Notes: a model not told the origin generated them from the letters alone. A DNA stretch of 64,000 nucleotides from Croceicoccus mobilis (GCF_001661965.1 NZ_LYWZ01000023.1:186001-250000), one strand, 5' to 3'; positions 41,729 through 54,086 are shown, numbered from the stretch's first letter. Numbers and translations: made by a program.

Positions 41729-42523
41729 ATGATCAGCATTGCCACCTGGAACATCAATTCCGTCCGCCTTCGCCTCGACCAGGTCGAGCGTTTCCTGAAA
41801 GAGCAGCAGCCCGACGTGCTGTGCCTGCAGGAGATCAAGGTGGCCGAACATCTCTTCCCGCATGATGCGTTCGAAAAGATGGGATACACCCACCGCGCGG
41901 TGCACGGGCAAAAGGGCTATCACGGCGTTGCCACCATCTCGAAGCTGCCGCTTAAAGAACTGACCCGCCACGACTGGCAGGACAATGGCGAAGCGCGCCA
42001 TGTCGGCGTCGAAGTCGGCGGCGCGGGCAAGGGCCTGCTCCTCGAAAACGTCTACATCCCCGCCGGCGGCGACGAGCCCGACCGCGAGGTGAACCCGAAA
42101 TTCGGCCAGAAACTCGACTTCCTCGAACGCATGGCGCACTGGGCCGACACGGTCGACCGCCCCAGCCTCATCGTCGGCGATTTCAACATCGCCCCGTTCG
42201 AGCACGATGTCTGGAGCCACAAGGCGCTGCTGAAAGTAGTCAGCCACACGCCTATCGAGATCGAGGCGCTGGACCGCTTCCGCAATGCGCATGGCTGGGT
42301 CGACATCGGCCGCGAATATGTGCCGCATGCGGAAAAGAGCTACAGCTGGTGGAGCTATCGCAACAAGGATTGGGCCGCTTCGAACCGCGGGCGCCGTCTC
42401 GACCACATGTGGGCCTCCCCCGAACTTGCCCCGCAGGCGACCAGCCACACCGCACATCTCGATTGCCGCAGCTGGGAACGCCCTTCCGACCATATCCCGC
42501 TGGTCACGAGCTTCGACCTCTGA
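41729..42523 (+). CDS. xthA: Exodeoxyribonuclease III
   Basis: AP endonuclease and 3'-5' exonuclease of base-excision repair. 264 residues beginning [19 protein letters not shown]. Catalytic motifs: [39 protein letters not shown] and the C-terminal SDHIPL histidine. The ATG at 41729 gives the family start. The frame is open upstream but runs through the terminator. ribA starts 4 bp after the stop. Confidence 0.96.
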   Translation: MISIATWNINSVRLRLDQVERFLKEQQPDVLCLQEIKVAEHLFPHDAFEKMGYTHRAVHGQKGYHGVATISKLPLKELTRHDWQDNGEARHVGVEVGGAGKGLLLENVYIPAGGDEPDREVNPKFGQKLDFLERMAHWADTVDRPSLIVGDFNIAPFEHDVWSHKALLKVVSHTPIEIEALDRFRNAHGWVDIGREYVPHAEKSYSWWSYRNKDWAASNRGRRLDHMWASPELAPQATSHTAHLDCRSWERPSDHIPLVTSFDL

Positions 42524-42527
42524 CGCC

Positions 42528-43601
42528 ATGACCGGGGCTGCCTCATCCCGCCGGGCTGCACAGGCCGTGGACGCATTGCGCCACGGCTGGCCGCTGCGCG
42601 TGTACGGAGCCGATGGCGAAATGCTGCTGCTTGCGGCGGAGACCGGCTTTGACGCGGGCGGCACGCAGGCTTCGCGGCTGCTGATCTCGGCCGCGCGGGC
42701 GGCGACGCTGAAACTGATCAACCAGAAGGACGCCGCGGTCCCCGACGCACCCGCATTGATCCGTGCGGCGGAGCCGTTCTCGCTGGCGGCAGCCCGCGAG
42801 CTGGCCGATCCTTCGCGCGATCTTGCCAATCCGCTGTCCGGTCCTTTCCGCGCCGAGCCGCTGGACATGCCCGAAACCGCCCGCGCAGCCATGACGCTGG
42901 CGCGCATCGCGGGGATCCTGCCCGCCTTTCTGGTCGCCCCCGACCCGATCGGCGAAGCGGTCACCGTCAGCGCCGACGATGTCGCAGCCTTCGAAGACCC
43001 GGCGCGCCTCACCATTCAGGCCCGTGCGCATCTGCCTACTCACGCCGCCGAACAGGCCGAGATCATCGCCTTTCGCGCGCCCGACGATCTGCGCGAACAT
43101 GTCGCGCTGGTCATCGGCAAGCAGAATGCCGACCGCGTGCCTTTGGTGCGCCTGCATAGCGAATGCCTGACGGGTGATGTTCTCGGCAGCCTCAAATGCG
43201 ATTGCGGGCCGCAGCTGGATGCCGCGCTGGCCGCCATGGCCGAAGAGGCTGCGAATGGCGGCTGGGGCGTACTTCTTTATCTGCGGCAGGAGGGGCGCGG
43301 GATCGGCCTCATCAACAAGCTGCGCGCCTATCGCCTGCAGGATCAGGGGTTCGACACGGTCGATGCCAATAACCGGCTGGGCCTGCCCACCGACGCGCGC
43401 GACTTTCCGGTGGCGGCGCGGATGCTGCAGCTTTTGGGCGTGCGCGAAATCCGCCTGCTCACCAATAATCCGATGAAGGTGGAGGCGCTGTCCGCCATCG
43501 GCATCGCGGTGGCAGAGCGCGTGCCCCACGCCCTCCCCGCCAATCCGCATAATGCGCGCTATCTGGACACCAAGCGGGACCGGACCGGGCATCTGCTCTA
43601 G
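42528..43601 (+). CDS. ribA: GTP cyclohydrolase II
   Basis: First step of riboflavin synthesis from GTP. 357 residues: the C-terminal ~200 carry the enzyme, with zinc ligands in [17 protein letters not shown], the RQEGRGIGL motif and [17 protein letters not shown]. The N-terminal ~150 residues look like a degenerate extension rather than a full RibB (DHBP synthase) domain. Four bases separate it from xthA, so they form an operon. Confidence 0.93.
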   Translation: MTGAASSRRAAQAVDALRHGWPLRVYGADGEMLLLAAETGFDAGGTQASRLLISAARAATLKLINQKDAAVPDAPALIRAAEPFSLAAARELADPSRDLANPLSGPFRAEPLDMPETARAAMTLARIAGILPAFLVAPDPIGEAVTVSADDVAAFEDPARLTIQARAHLPTHAAEQAEIIAFRAPDDLREHVALVIGKQNADRVPLVRLHSECLTGDVLGSLKCDCGPQLDAALAAMAEEAANGGWGVLLYLRQEGRGIGLINKLRAYRLQDQGFDTVDANNRLGLPTDARDFPVAARMLQLLGVREIRLLTNNPMKVEALSAIGIAVAERVPHALPANPHNARYLDTKRDRTGHLL

Positions 43602-43880
43602 CCCATCGCCGGGTCAGGGTGACACAAGTGACATGTCCTACAGGCGGCGTCACCCGGCGCAATCCCGCAGAAACCTTAGGGATACGCGCCCCAAGGTGAC
43701 ACATTGCCGCAATAGGGAAAAACTTTACGGATGAAAAAGAGCCGTGCGCAGGGGCGCGCGGTCTGCGTCATGGCTCGGCGGCTCGGCGTAGGACAATTAA
43801 TTGTGAGGGTGCGGCGGGTTACGGGAAAAGCGCACGCAGGTCGGCGTGACTGGAATGGGGTGGGAAGCGGACTTCAAGAT
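43602..43880. other. 279-bp gap after ribA
   Basis: No supported gene. A 7-bp inverted repeat GGGTGAC / GTCACCC lies near 43617-43652 with no T tract. Base composition falls towards the right, marking the edge of an AT-richer patch. Confidence 0.5.
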
Positions 43881-44489
43881 TTATTCGATTTGGTATCCGC
43901 CGAGCCCTTCGAGGGGCGGTAAGCTTTTTAGGATCGCGTTCAGATCGTCTCTTACGACTTTCCCGCTTGAGGTCGTACATTCACGTGGGAACACGAAAGC
44001 ACCATGGGCTTCTCGAAACCTCGTTCCGAATGTGACACTCGCCTGCGACACCGAATGAAGGGGAACCGAACAGCCTTTGGGAGTCAACACCATATCCTTG
44101 TTAGAGTGAGCGGAAGGTAGATAATGTGAAAGTCTCTGTCGGATTGCCTTATAGTTCTCCTCTGAAATTTTCTTACGATCTACCGTACTAATCTCCATTT
44201 CAGGGATGACATCTTCAGTCCAAAACAAGATGTATCTCTTGGAGTAAACTACGTGATCTGCGCCAATCTCGACGAAGACATTCGTTGCCACGAGATCGCT
44301 ACCAATATCACCTCTTTCAAATTCGTCGCCACGCACCGCGATAAAAAAGCTTTCGCTTTCGCCGATTGACCTTGGATGGCCCTCATTGCCATCTCCTAAG
44401 TGGCTGCGGACATCCGGTTGCGACGAACATCCACCCAATGAAAGTGCGAAAGGAGCAAAGAAAAGACAGTAGGTGTGGAATGTCGGCAT
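43881..44489 (-). CDS. Orphan lipoprotein in an AT-richer patch
   Basis: 202 residues, not recognised. Signal peptide MPTFHTYCLFFAPFALSLGGC with a lipobox-like LGGC, then a mixed alpha/beta sequence (VRGDEFERGDIGSDLVATNVFVEIGADHVVYSKRYILFW). Codon use is clearly less GC-rich than in every neighbour (many AAA, ATT, GAT, TTT), suggesting recent acquisition. It stands alone, with no operon partner. Confidence 0.6.
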   Translation of the reverse strand: MPTFHTYCLFFAPFALSLGGCSSQPDVRSHLGDGNEGHPRSIGESESFFIAVRGDEFERGDIGSDLVATNVFVEIGADHVVYSKRYILFWTEDVIPEMEISTVDRKKISEENYKAIRQRLSHYLPSAHSNKDMVLTPKGCSVPLHSVSQASVTFGTRFREAHGAFVFPRECTTSSGKVVRDDLNAILKSLPPLEGLGGYQIE

Positions 44490-44668
44490 CTTCTAAAATT
44501 ACTAAATGCCTCAAACGCCCGCAATCGGTCGTTTGCAGACAGTCCGCTTTTGGCGCAAAACCCGAAAAACCTGCGCCAGCCACGGCAAAGCCGCGGCTGT
44601 CACGTCGAACGGCTCGCGGCGGGCCATGGCCCCGCGCAGCCGTCGGCCGGGGTTACCGGCTCTCGCTT

Positions 44669-44702
44669 CCAAGGCGCGATTGCTGCGCAATTCGCTCCTT
44701 GG
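44669..44702. repeat. 34-bp interrupted palindrome downstream of the SPFH gene
   Basis: CCAAGG (44669-44674) pairs with CCTTGG (44697-44702), and inner GCGATTGC with GCAA-TCGC with one bulged base. It lies about 17 bp beyond the SPFH stop. With no T tract it looks more like a dispersed REP-type palindrome than a terminator, but only one copy is in the window. Confidence 0.4.
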
Positions 44703-44718
44703 GCGCGGGCCGTCACCC

Positions 44719-45603
44719 TCACCCTTTCCCCGTATTCACCACCGGCTGGGCATCGCGGTCGCCGCAAAGCACCACCATCAAATTCGCTACCATATCGGCG
44801 CGCTGGTCGGGGGTGAGGTCGACGATCTCGTCCGATTTCAGCTTGTCCAGCGCCATCTCCACCATCGAGACTGCGCCCATCACCAGCTTGGCGCGGGCGG
44901 CGATGACGGCTTCGGCCTGCTGGCGGCGCAGCATGGCGCCTGCGATCTCGCTCGCATAGGCGAGATGGGTGAGGCCCGCTTCGTCAACCACGATGCCGGC
45001 GACCTTCAGCCGTTCGTTCAATTCGGCCTGCAGTTCGGCGTTGATGACATCGGCGCTGCCGCGCAATGTCGTCTCGTCCTCTTCACCCATGTCGTCATAG
45101 GGATGGCGCGCGCCCACGGTGCGCAGCCCCGCCTCGATCTGGATGTTCACGAATTCCTTGTAGTCGTCGACGTCGAACACGGCCTGCGCCGTATCCTCCA
45201 CGCGCCAGACGACATTGCAGGCGATGTCGATGGGATTGCCGCGCAGATCGTTGATCTTGACCTTTTCGGAATGGATATTGTGCGCACGCACCGACACCTT
45301 GTGGCGCGCCATCCACGGCCACACCCAGCGCAGACCATTGGTCCGGTCGGTTCCGCGATAGCTGCCGAACAGGGTAATGACCGCTGCATTATTGGGTTGC
45401 AGCATATAGAACCCCGCCGTCATGAAGACGAGGCCGACGACCGACAGGATCAGCGTGAAGACCCCGAACGCCCCCGCCCGATCAAGCTGAGGGACCGAGA
45501 ACAGGCCCATCAGAATATCGCCCAGCAGCAGCACCAGTATCGGATAGCCGCTGAATGTGTTCGCCCCGGTCTCCCGCGACGTCTTCATCGATTTGAGTTC
45601 CAT
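44719..45603 (-). CDS. SPFH/band-7 domain membrane protein
   Basis: 294 residues: two membrane helices (about 20-70, PILVLLLGDILMGLFSVPQ and GVFTLILSVVGLVFMTAGFYML) then the SPFH domain (NNAAVITLFGSYRGTDRTNGLRWVWPW... NVVWRVEDTAQAVFDVDDYKEFVNIQIEAGLRTV) and a helical C-terminus. Members organise membrane microdomains and often partner proteases. AAGGGG ribosome-binding site. Lies 48 bp downstream of recQ on the same strand. Confidence 0.9.
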   Translation of the reverse strand: MELKSMKTSRETGANTFSGYPILVLLLGDILMGLFSVPQLDRAGAFGVFTLILSVVGLVFMTAGFYMLQPNNAAVITLFGSYRGTDRTNGLRWVWPWMARHKVSVRAHNIHSEKVKINDLRGNPIDIACNVVWRVEDTAQAVFDVDDYKEFVNIQIEAGLRTVGARHPYDDMGEEDETTLRGSADVINAELQAELNERLKVAGIVVDEAGLTHLAYASEIAGAMLRRQQAEAVIAARAKLVMGAVSMVEMALDKLKSDEIVDLTPDQRADMVANLMVVLCGDRDAQPVVNTGKG

Positions 45604-45651
45604 CGGAATGCCCCTTTCCCGTCTGGGGCAACGCTATAGCACAATAGAATA

Positions 45652-47457
45652 TCAGGAATACTGCTCGATCACGCCCAGGAAATCCTCGCCATAGGCATCG
45701 AGCTTTTTCGCGCCAATGCCGGGGAGTTCGCCCAGCTGCCACAGGCTGCCGGGTTTCTTTTCGGCCATGTCGCGCAAGGTGCTGTCGTGGAAGATGACAT
45801 AGGGCGGCACGCCCGCGTCCTTGGCCAGATCGCGGCGCAGCGTGCGCAAAGCCTCGAACAAGGGATCGCCTACGGGGTTGGGTGTGGCATCGCCGCCCAC
45901 GCCCCGTTTCCGGCTGCGAGCGGTCCGCGGCGGCATCACGAGGTCAAGCGGCACCTCGCCCTTCAAATAGGCTTTCGCCTCCGGCCCCAGCATCAAACCG
46001 CCATGTTCGGTGGGAAGCAATGCGCCCCGCACCTGCAGCGCGCGTGACACGGGCTTGAGCAGTGCCGCCTCCTCGCCATCGACGATCCCAAAGACCGAGA
46101 GGCTGTCATGCCCGTTCTGGCGGCTGCGGTCGGTGGACTGGCCGGTCAGGATGCTCTCGACATAGCCCGCGCCATACATCTGCCGCGTGCGGGCGACGGC
46201 AGACAGGTATTTCTGCGCGGTGACGGTGGCGTCGACCGCCTTGGGCGGGTTGAGGCAATTGTCGCAATTGCCGCAGGTTTCGGGCGGGGTTTCGCCGAAA
46301 TGCCGCAGCAGGATCGCGCGGCGGCATCCGGCGGTTTCGACCAACGCGCCCAATGCGCCCAGCCGCGCGCGTTCGCCGGTGCTGCGGTCCTGCCCCACTT
46401 CGGCCACGCGCATGCGGGCGCGGGCGAAATCATCGCCGCCCCAGAAGAGATGCGCGACCGAAGGATCGCCATCGCGGCCAGCGCGGCCGGTTTCCTGGTA
46501 ATAGGCCTCGATCGACTTCGGCAGCCCTGCGTGGATGACGAAGCGCACGTCGGGCTTGTCAATGCCCATGCCGAAAGCGACCGTGGCGACGATCACCATG
46601 TCCTCGCTCGCCACGAAATCGTGCTGGTTCTTCGCGCGCACTTCGGGCGGGAGACCAGCGTGATAGCAGCGCGTCTCGCGGCCCGACTTGCCCAGGGTTT
46701 CGGCAAGGCGCTCGGTCGCGGCGCGGGTGGGTGCATAGACGATGCCGGGGCCGGGCTCCGCATCGATGATCTGCTGGATCTGCCGCGTCAGGCTGTCGCG
46801 CGGGCGGATGTGATAGCGGATATTGGGGCGGTCGAACCCGGCGACGATCAGCCCCTCGCCGGGAATGCCGAGCTGGGTGAGGATGTCGGCGCGCGTATGT
46901 TCATCCGCCGTCGCTGTCAGCGCAAGGCGGGGAACGTCCGGAAACGCCTCCATCATCGGCGCGAGCAGGCGATAATCAGGGCGGAAATCGTGGCCCCATT
47001 CGGAAACGCAATGCGCCTCGTCGATGGCAAACAGCGCGATGCGGCATTGCTGCAGCAAATCGCGGAAGTGCGGCTGGCTGGCGCGTTCGGGCGCAACGTA
47101 TAGCAGGTCGAGATCGCCCGCGAGCAGGCGCTGGATCGTCTCGGCCCGGTTTTCATCGACGCTGGTAAGGGTCGCGGCGCTTATGCCGTTCGCCTCGGCA
47201 CTGCGCAGCTGGTCATGCATCAGCGCGATCAGCGGGCTGACGACGATGCAGGTGCCCTCCAGCATCAGCGAGGGGAGCTGGTAGCAAAGCGACTTGCCCG
47301 CGCCGGTGGGCATCACGCCCAGCGTGGACTGTCCGGCCAGCACGCGCTCCACCACATCGGCCTGCACCCCGCGAAAGGCGGAAAAGCCGAAGGTGCGCTT
47401 AAGGATGTCGAGGGCGGCCTGCATGCTGAAAGGCCATGGCAGATCGCGCGCCCGCAT
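45652..47457 (-). CDS. recQ: ATP-dependent DNA helicase RecQ
   Basis: 3'-5' superfamily 2 helicase for recombination and stalled-fork repair. 601 residues: Walker A GAGKSLCYQLPS, IDEAHCVSEWGHDFRPDY, ETGRAGRDG (motif VI), zinc-binding CGNCDNC, and a C-terminal HRDC domain (LRRDLAKDAGVPPYVIFHDSTLRDMAE). Starts 25 bp after the metH stop and may be the last gene of the methionine operon transcript. Confidence 0.96.
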   Translation of the reverse strand: MRARDLPWPFSMQAALDILKRTFGFSAFRGVQADVVERVLAGQSTLGVMPTGAGKSLCYQLPSLMLEGTCIVVSPLIALMHDQLRSAEANGISAATLTSVDENRAETIQRLLAGDLDLLYVAPERASQPHFRDLLQQCRIALFAIDEAHCVSEWGHDFRPDYRLLAPMMEAFPDVPRLALTATADEHTRADILTQLGIPGEGLIVAGFDRPNIRYHIRPRDSLTRQIQQIIDAEPGPGIVYAPTRAATERLAETLGKSGRETRCYHAGLPPEVRAKNQHDFVASEDMVIVATVAFGMGIDKPDVRFVIHAGLPKSIEAYYQETGRAGRDGDPSVAHLFWGGDDFARARMRVAEVGQDRSTGERARLGALGALVETAGCRRAILLRHFGETPPETCGNCDNCLNPPKAVDATVTAQKYLSAVARTRQMYGAGYVESILTGQSTDRSRQNGHDSLSVFGIVDGEEAALLKPVSRALQVRGALLPTEHGGLMLGPEAKAYLKGEVPLDLVMPPRTARSRKRGVGGDATPNPVGDPLFEALRTLRRDLAKDAGVPPYVIFHDSTLRDMAEKKPGSLWQLGELPGIGAKKLDAYGEDFLGVIEQYS

Positions 47458-47482
47458 GGAACGGGCGCGCCTGTCTTAATCC

Positions 47483-50116
<2,634 letters not shown>

Positions 50117-50136
50117 GATAATTCCTATGCGCCCGC

Positions 50137-51198
50137 TCAAGCGGCCATGATAAAGGGTTCGAGGCCCGCAAGCCGCGTTTTCGTTTCAAGCGTCGGCAGC
50201 TGGCGCGGTGCGATGCCCGCCACCGCCTTGGCCATGGCCGCAATATGCTGCGGGCTGGAACCGCAGCATCCGCCCAGCACATTGACCAGTCCGCGCTCCG
50301 CCCATTCGCGGACAAAGCCCGCCGTGGTGTCGGGCATCTCGTCGTATTCGCCCAGCTCGTTGGGGAGGCCCGCATTGGGGTAATGCATGGTCAGGCAATC
50401 GGCGATCTTCGCCAGATGCGCGACATGGGGTGCAAGCTGCGTCGCGCCGAACGAGCAGTTCAGCCCGACCGTCAGCGGCTTGGCATGGCGCACAGCATAC
50501 CAGAATGCCTCGACCGTGTGGCCCGACAGATTGCGGCCCGAAAGATCGGTCAGCGTCATCGACAGCATGATCGGTACTTCGCGGCCCAGCTCGCGCTCGA
50601 CCTGCTTCACCGCCATGATGCCGGCCTTGGCGTTCAAAGTATCGAACACCGTTTCGATCAGGATGAAATCCGCCCCGCCTTCGGCCAGTGCCTTGGCCTG
50701 CTCGGCATAGACCTGGGTTAGATAGTCGAAATCAATCTCGCGGTAGCCCGGATCGTTCACGTCGGGCGAGAGCGAAAGCGTCTTGTTGGTCGGCCCGATC
50801 GCGCCTGCGACAAAGCGCGGGCGGCCATCCTTGTCTGCGAATTCGTCTGCAACCTTGCGCGCCAGACCTGCGCTTTCGCGGTTGAGTTCGACGACCAGTT
50901 CTTCCGCAGCATAATCGGCCTGGCTGATACGATTGGCCGAAAACGTGTTGGTCTCGGCAATATCGGCGCCGGCCTCGAAATAGGCGCGGTGGATCGATTC
51001 GGGCACTTCGGGCTTCGTCAGGGCGAGGATATCATTGTTGCCCTTCTGGTCCTTCGTCAGTCCCAGCGTTCCGGCATAATCTTCCTCGACCAGCCCCTTG
51101 GTCTGGATCTGGGTACCGAATGCGCCATCGGTGATGAGAATGCGCTTCGCGGCTTCGGTCTCGAAGGCGGCGCGTGCTGCACTGGGTTCAATCGTCAT
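50137..51198 (-). CDS. metH: Methionine synthase, homocysteine-binding part
   Basis: 353-residue homocysteine S-methyltransferase domain, the N-terminal module of MetH as its own protein. N-terminal motif [13 protein letters not shown]; zinc ligands in [10 protein letters not shown] and the double cysteine [11 protein letters not shown]. It must work together with the downstream B12-binding protein. The start overlaps the metF stop (ATGA), so the operon regulator-metF-metH(N)-metH(C) is tightly coupled. A longer upstream frame is out of family. Confidence 0.95.
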   Translation of the reverse strand: MTIEPSAARAAFETEAAKRILITDGAFGTQIQTKGLVEEDYAGTLGLTKDQKGNNDILALTKPEVPESIHRAYFEAGADIAETNTFSANRISQADYAAEELVVELNRESAGLARKVADEFADKDGRPRFVAGAIGPTNKTLSLSPDVNDPGYREIDFDYLTQVYAEQAKALAEGGADFILIETVFDTLNAKAGIMAVKQVERELGREVPIMLSMTLTDLSGRNLSGHTVEAFWYAVRHAKPLTVGLNCSFGATQLAPHVAHLAKIADCLTMHYPNAGLPNELGEYDEMPDTTAGFVREWAERGLVNVLGGCCGSSPQHIAAMAKAVAGIAPRQLPTLETKTRLAGLEPFIMAA

Positions 51199-52115
51199 GC
51201 TGCGGTCTCCGGTTCGGGCGTCTTCACCTTGGGCCGCAGGCCCAGAAGGTGGCAGATCGCATAGGACAGTTCGGCCCGGTTCAAGGTGTAGAAGTGGAAG
51301 TCGCGCACGCCGCCCTGATACAGGCGGCGGCACATTTCGGCTGTGATGGTGGCGGCGACCAGCTTGCGCGCGTCGGGTCGGTCGTCCAGCCCTTCGAACA
51401 GATCGTCCATCCATTTCGGAATATGCGCGCCGCATTGCGTGGCGAATTTGCGCGTCTGGGCCACATTCGAAACAGGCAGGATGCCCGGCAGGATCGGCGC
51501 GCTGATGCCCTGCGCTGCTGCCGTGTCCTGAAATTTCAGGAAGCTGGCAGGATCAAAGAAAAACTGCGTGATCGCCCGGCTCGCGCCGGCATCGATCTTG
51601 CGTTTGAGATTGTCGAGATCGGCCTGCGGCGACAGCGCCTCGGGGTGTGTTTCGGGATAGGCCGCGACCGAGATGTCGAAATCGGCGATCTCCTTCAGCC
51701 CCGCGACCAGTTCGGCGGCGCTGGCATAGCCGCCGGGATGCGGTTCGAACTTGCCGCCGGGCGTCGTTGGATCGCCGCGCAGCGCGACGATATGGCGCAC
51801 GCCCGCTTCCCAATAGCTTTCGGCGATTTCGCGGATCTCATCCTTGGTCGCTTCCACGCAGGTCAGATGCGCGGCGGCGGGGAGATGCGCTTCCTTGATG
51901 ATGCGCTCCACCGTACCATGGGTGCGTTCGCGGGTGGTGCCGCCCGCGCCATAGGTAACCGAAACGAACGAAGGATCGAGCGGCGCCAGCTTACGGATCG
52001 CATCCCACAGCTGCGCCTCCATCTTCTCCGTCTTGGGCGGGAAGAATTCGAAGGAGACCGCGATATCGCCGGGAAGCCCGGCGAACAACGGCGCTGAAAT
52101 GCTGGTACTGCTCAT
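51195..52115 (-). CDS. metF: 5,10-methylenetetrahydrofolate reductase
   Basis: Flavoprotein supplying 5-methyltetrahydrofolate to MetH. 306 residues with VSFEFFPPKTEKME, VSVTYGAGGTTRERT, HLTCVEATKDEI, the substrate loop ALRGDPTTPGG and ASRAITQFFFDP. Overlaps the regulator upstream and metH downstream by ATGA. Confidence 0.97.
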   Translation of the reverse strand: MSSTSISAPLFAGLPGDIAVSFEFFPPKTEKMEAQLWDAIRKLAPLDPSFVSVTYGAGGTTRERTHGTVERIIKEAHLPAAAHLTCVEATKDEIREIAESYWEAGVRHIVALRGDPTTPGGKFEPHPGGYASAAELVAGLKEIADFDISVAAYPETHPEALSPQADLDNLKRKIDAGASRAITQFFFDPASFLKFQDTAAAQGISAPILPGILPVSNVAQTRKFATQCGAHIPKWMDDLFEGLDDRPDARKLVAATITAEMCRRLYQGGVRDFHFYTLNRAELSYAICHLLGLRPKVKTPEPETAA

Positions 52116-53161
52116 GAACTGCTACGCTTTCTGGAACTGGCCCCGGCCTTGCGCAGGGGCGTGATATTCTTGATCGTGTCGGCGCGGGTGGCGACCCAGA
52201 TTCGCACCGTCAATTCTCCGCCCTCGATGGCGGCATCGGCACTGGCCGTGAATCCGGCATCGCCCAGCAGGGATGCCATCTGCCCGTCGGTAAAGCCAAG
52301 GCGGGCATGGGCATCACGCTCACGCAATTCCTCGAACCGATGGGCCGCGAAATCGACGATGACGACGCGCCCGCCGGGGCGGGTGACGCGGGCCGCTTCT
52401 GCCAGCGCGAGTTCGGGGAGCTGCGCGTAATGCAGCACCTGGTGAAACAGCACCGTGTCGAAGCTGCCATCGGAAAACGGCAGTTCGGTAAAATCGCCCT
52501 GCAGCAGATTGAGCCGCGCAGGCGGCAGATGCTGCAGGCGGGCACGCGCAACACGCAGCATGTCCGCGCTCTTGTCGATGGCGGTGACGTGGCGAGCATG
52601 GGCGGCGAACAATTCTGCCATGCGCCCCGTCCCGGTACCGATGTCGAGAAGATCGCCCAGCGCCTCCTCACCCTCGTTCGCGGACAGGCCCAACAGCTCG
52701 CCCAGTCGCGCCTCGACCAGCGCGTCATCGCTGTGGAGGCTCCTGAGCCGGTCCCATTCCTCGGCATGGCGGGCGAAGTAATATTCGGCGCTTTCCTCCC
52801 GCGCGGCGCGGATCGCGGCAAGGCGGTGCAGATCACCCTGCGCATCGGCGGCGAAGCCTGCGTCCTCTTCCTCTGCCGCCGCCAGCAGGCGGTCGGTCGC
52901 GGCCATCATGGCCGAGGGAGAATCGCCGAGCCGTGTCTTCAGAAAGACCCAGCTCCCCTCCTTGCGCTTTTCCACCAGCCCCGCTTCTGTCAGAATGCGG
53001 ATATGGCGCGAAATGCGCGGCTGGCTCTGCTCCAGCACTTCGGCCAGTTCGCCCACGGCCAGCTCCATGCGCGACAACAGGCGCAACAGCCTGAGGCGCG
53101 AGGGATCGTCGATCGCGCGCAGCAGGTCGGAAATGGCCAGGGATGATGGCGTGGCTGTCAT
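52112..53161 (-). CDS. ArsR-family regulator with methyltransferase domain (SahR-like)
   Basis: 349 residues from the ATG at 53161. An earlier TTG in frame is excluded because it would read through the operator. N-terminal ArsR winged helix (DLLRAIDDPSRLRLLRLL... LEQSQPRISRHIRILTEAGLVEKRKEG, about 8-95), then a SAM-dependent methyltransferase fold (DIGTGTGRMAELFAAHARHVTAIDKS, about 160-310). This is the layout of SahR-type repressors sensing S-adenosylhomocysteine. Inference: it represses its own operon and metK through the inverted repeats at 53174-53193 and 742-761. Confidence 0.85.
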   Translation of the reverse strand: MTATPSSLAISDLLRAIDDPSRLRLLRLLSRMELAVGELAEVLEQSQPRISRHIRILTEAGLVEKRKEGSWVFLKTRLGDSPSAMMAATDRLLAAAEEEDAGFAADAQGDLHRLAAIRAAREESAEYYFARHAEEWDRLRSLHSDDALVEARLGELLGLSANEGEEALGDLLDIGTGTGRMAELFAAHARHVTAIDKSADMLRVARARLQHLPPARLNLLQGDFTELPFSDGSFDTVLFHQVLHYAQLPELALAEAARVTRPGGRVVIVDFAAHRFEELRERDAHARLGFTDGQMASLLGDAGFTASADAAIEGGELTVRIWVATRADTIKNITPLRKAGASSRKRSSS

Positions 53162-53173
53162 GACGGACCGGGA

Positions 53174-53193
53174 TATAAAGAAAGCTTTATATG
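53174..53193 (-). promoter_or_regulatory. Inverted-repeat operator of the regulator-metF-metH operon
   Basis: The plus strand reads tataaagaaagctttatatg, TATAAAG-N4-CTTTATA, differing at only two positions from the metK site. It lies 12 bp before the regulator start, between plausible minus-strand -35 (TTGCAA) and -10 (TATATC) elements 17 bp apart, a classical repressor position. Confidence 0.75.
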
Positions 53194-53303
53194 TTTGCAA
53201 TGATTGCCTGCATCCCTCTTTCGCGCCTAAAACCCCCCGCATAAATCATCCATCCGCATGGCCGCCGTGGCGATGCGAAATCCCAAAGGGAGCAATACCG
53301 CCC

Positions 53304-53597
53304 ATGAAGAAGATCCTCACCCTTGCCGCCGTGGCCGCCCCGGCCCTGCTGCTGGCTGCCTGCGGCTCGACCGAATCCGCCGACGCCCCGGCAGAGGCCG
53401 ACAATGTCGAAATGCCCGCCGCCGAGGTGATGGCGCAGCCCGGCATGGAAGAAGACTCCGCGGTCGAGCCCGAAGCTGCCGATGCGGCCATGGCAGAGCC
53501 TGCCGAACCCGCCCCCGTCACCGACACCACCGCGGAAGAAGCAGCGGACGAGGCTGACGATGCCGCCGCCGATCTTTCGGCAGCGATGGCCGAATAA
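53304..53597 (+). CDS. Small Glu/Ala-rich lipoprotein
   Basis: 97 residues: signal MKKILTLAAVAAPALLLAAC (lipobox LAAC) followed by low-complexity Ala/Glu/Asp/Pro sequence. GGGAG ribosome-binding site. Divergent from the methionine operon. Resembles the lipoproteins at 39500 and 63391 in design, not in clear homology. Function unknown. Confidence 0.75.
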   Translation: MKKILTLAAVAAPALLLAACGSTESADAPAEADNVEMPAAEVMAQPGMEEDSAVEPEAADAAMAEPAEPAPVTDTTAEEAADEADDAAADLSAAMAE

Positions 53598-53599
53598 AG

Positions 53600-53803
53600 A
53601 TGCGCATCCGCCTCGCTGCCGCGCCAGTGTGCATGGGCATGTGCCTGTGCGCACTGGCTGCCTGCGGCGAGGCGGTGCCTTCGCCCGCGCCTGCCGACGC
53701 GGATGAAGCGAAGATTTTGAGCGAAGCGGCCGAGATGATTCCCGCCAGCCCAGACAAGCCGGATGAAGCAAATCCTGAAACGAACCCCGCTCTCACGCGT
53801 TGA
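53600..53803 (+). CDS. Very small lipoprotein
   Basis: 67 residues with a signal peptide and LAAC lipobox (MCLCALAAC), then a short Pro/Ala/Glu tail. Starts two bases after the previous stop with no ribosome-binding site of its own, so translation is coupled. Function unknown. Confidence 0.6.
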   Translation: MRIRLAAAPVCMGMCLCALAACGEAVPSPAPADADEAKILSEAAEMIPASPDKPDEANPETNPALTR

Positions 53804-53828
53804 AGGGGCAAACACAGGAGAATGATAT

Positions 53829-54083
53829 ATGGGTCTTATCAAACTCGCAGCCCTTGGTGCCGTCGGTTACGGCGCCTATCGCTATTACCAGTCCAAGACG
53901 ACTGACAGCTCGCCCGCCTTTGCCGGCGGCACCCCGGTCGATCACGACTCCACCGACGAGGTGACGCCGATCCGCGATGCCGGCCCCGCCGCCATGCGCG
54001 ACGAACCGCGCCGCAAGTGGACCGAGGTCGATCAGGCCGCGGACGAAAGCTTTCCGGCAAGCGACGCACCGGCGACCTATTAA
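53829..54083 (+). CDS. Small protein with ESFPASD C-terminal motif
   Basis: 84 residues. A hydrophobic N-terminus (MGLIKLAALGAVGYGAYRYY) could anchor it in the membrane. The C-terminus EVDQAADESFPASDAPATY matches the DEAxDESFPASDPP-type tail seen on many short proteobacterial proteins of unknown role. AGGAG ribosome-binding site. Convergent with the RHH gene, 3 bp apart. Confidence 0.7.
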   Translation: MGLIKLAALGAVGYGAYRYYQSKTTDSSPAFAGGTPVDHDSTDEVTPIRDAGPAAMRDEPRRKWTEVDQAADESFPASDAPATY

Positions 54084-54086
54084 AAC

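Noticed and set aside
43731-43922. 63-residue + strand frame after ribA
   Set aside because: No ribosome-binding site, Arg/Val-rich composition typical of chance frames, overlaps the lipoprotein gene end.
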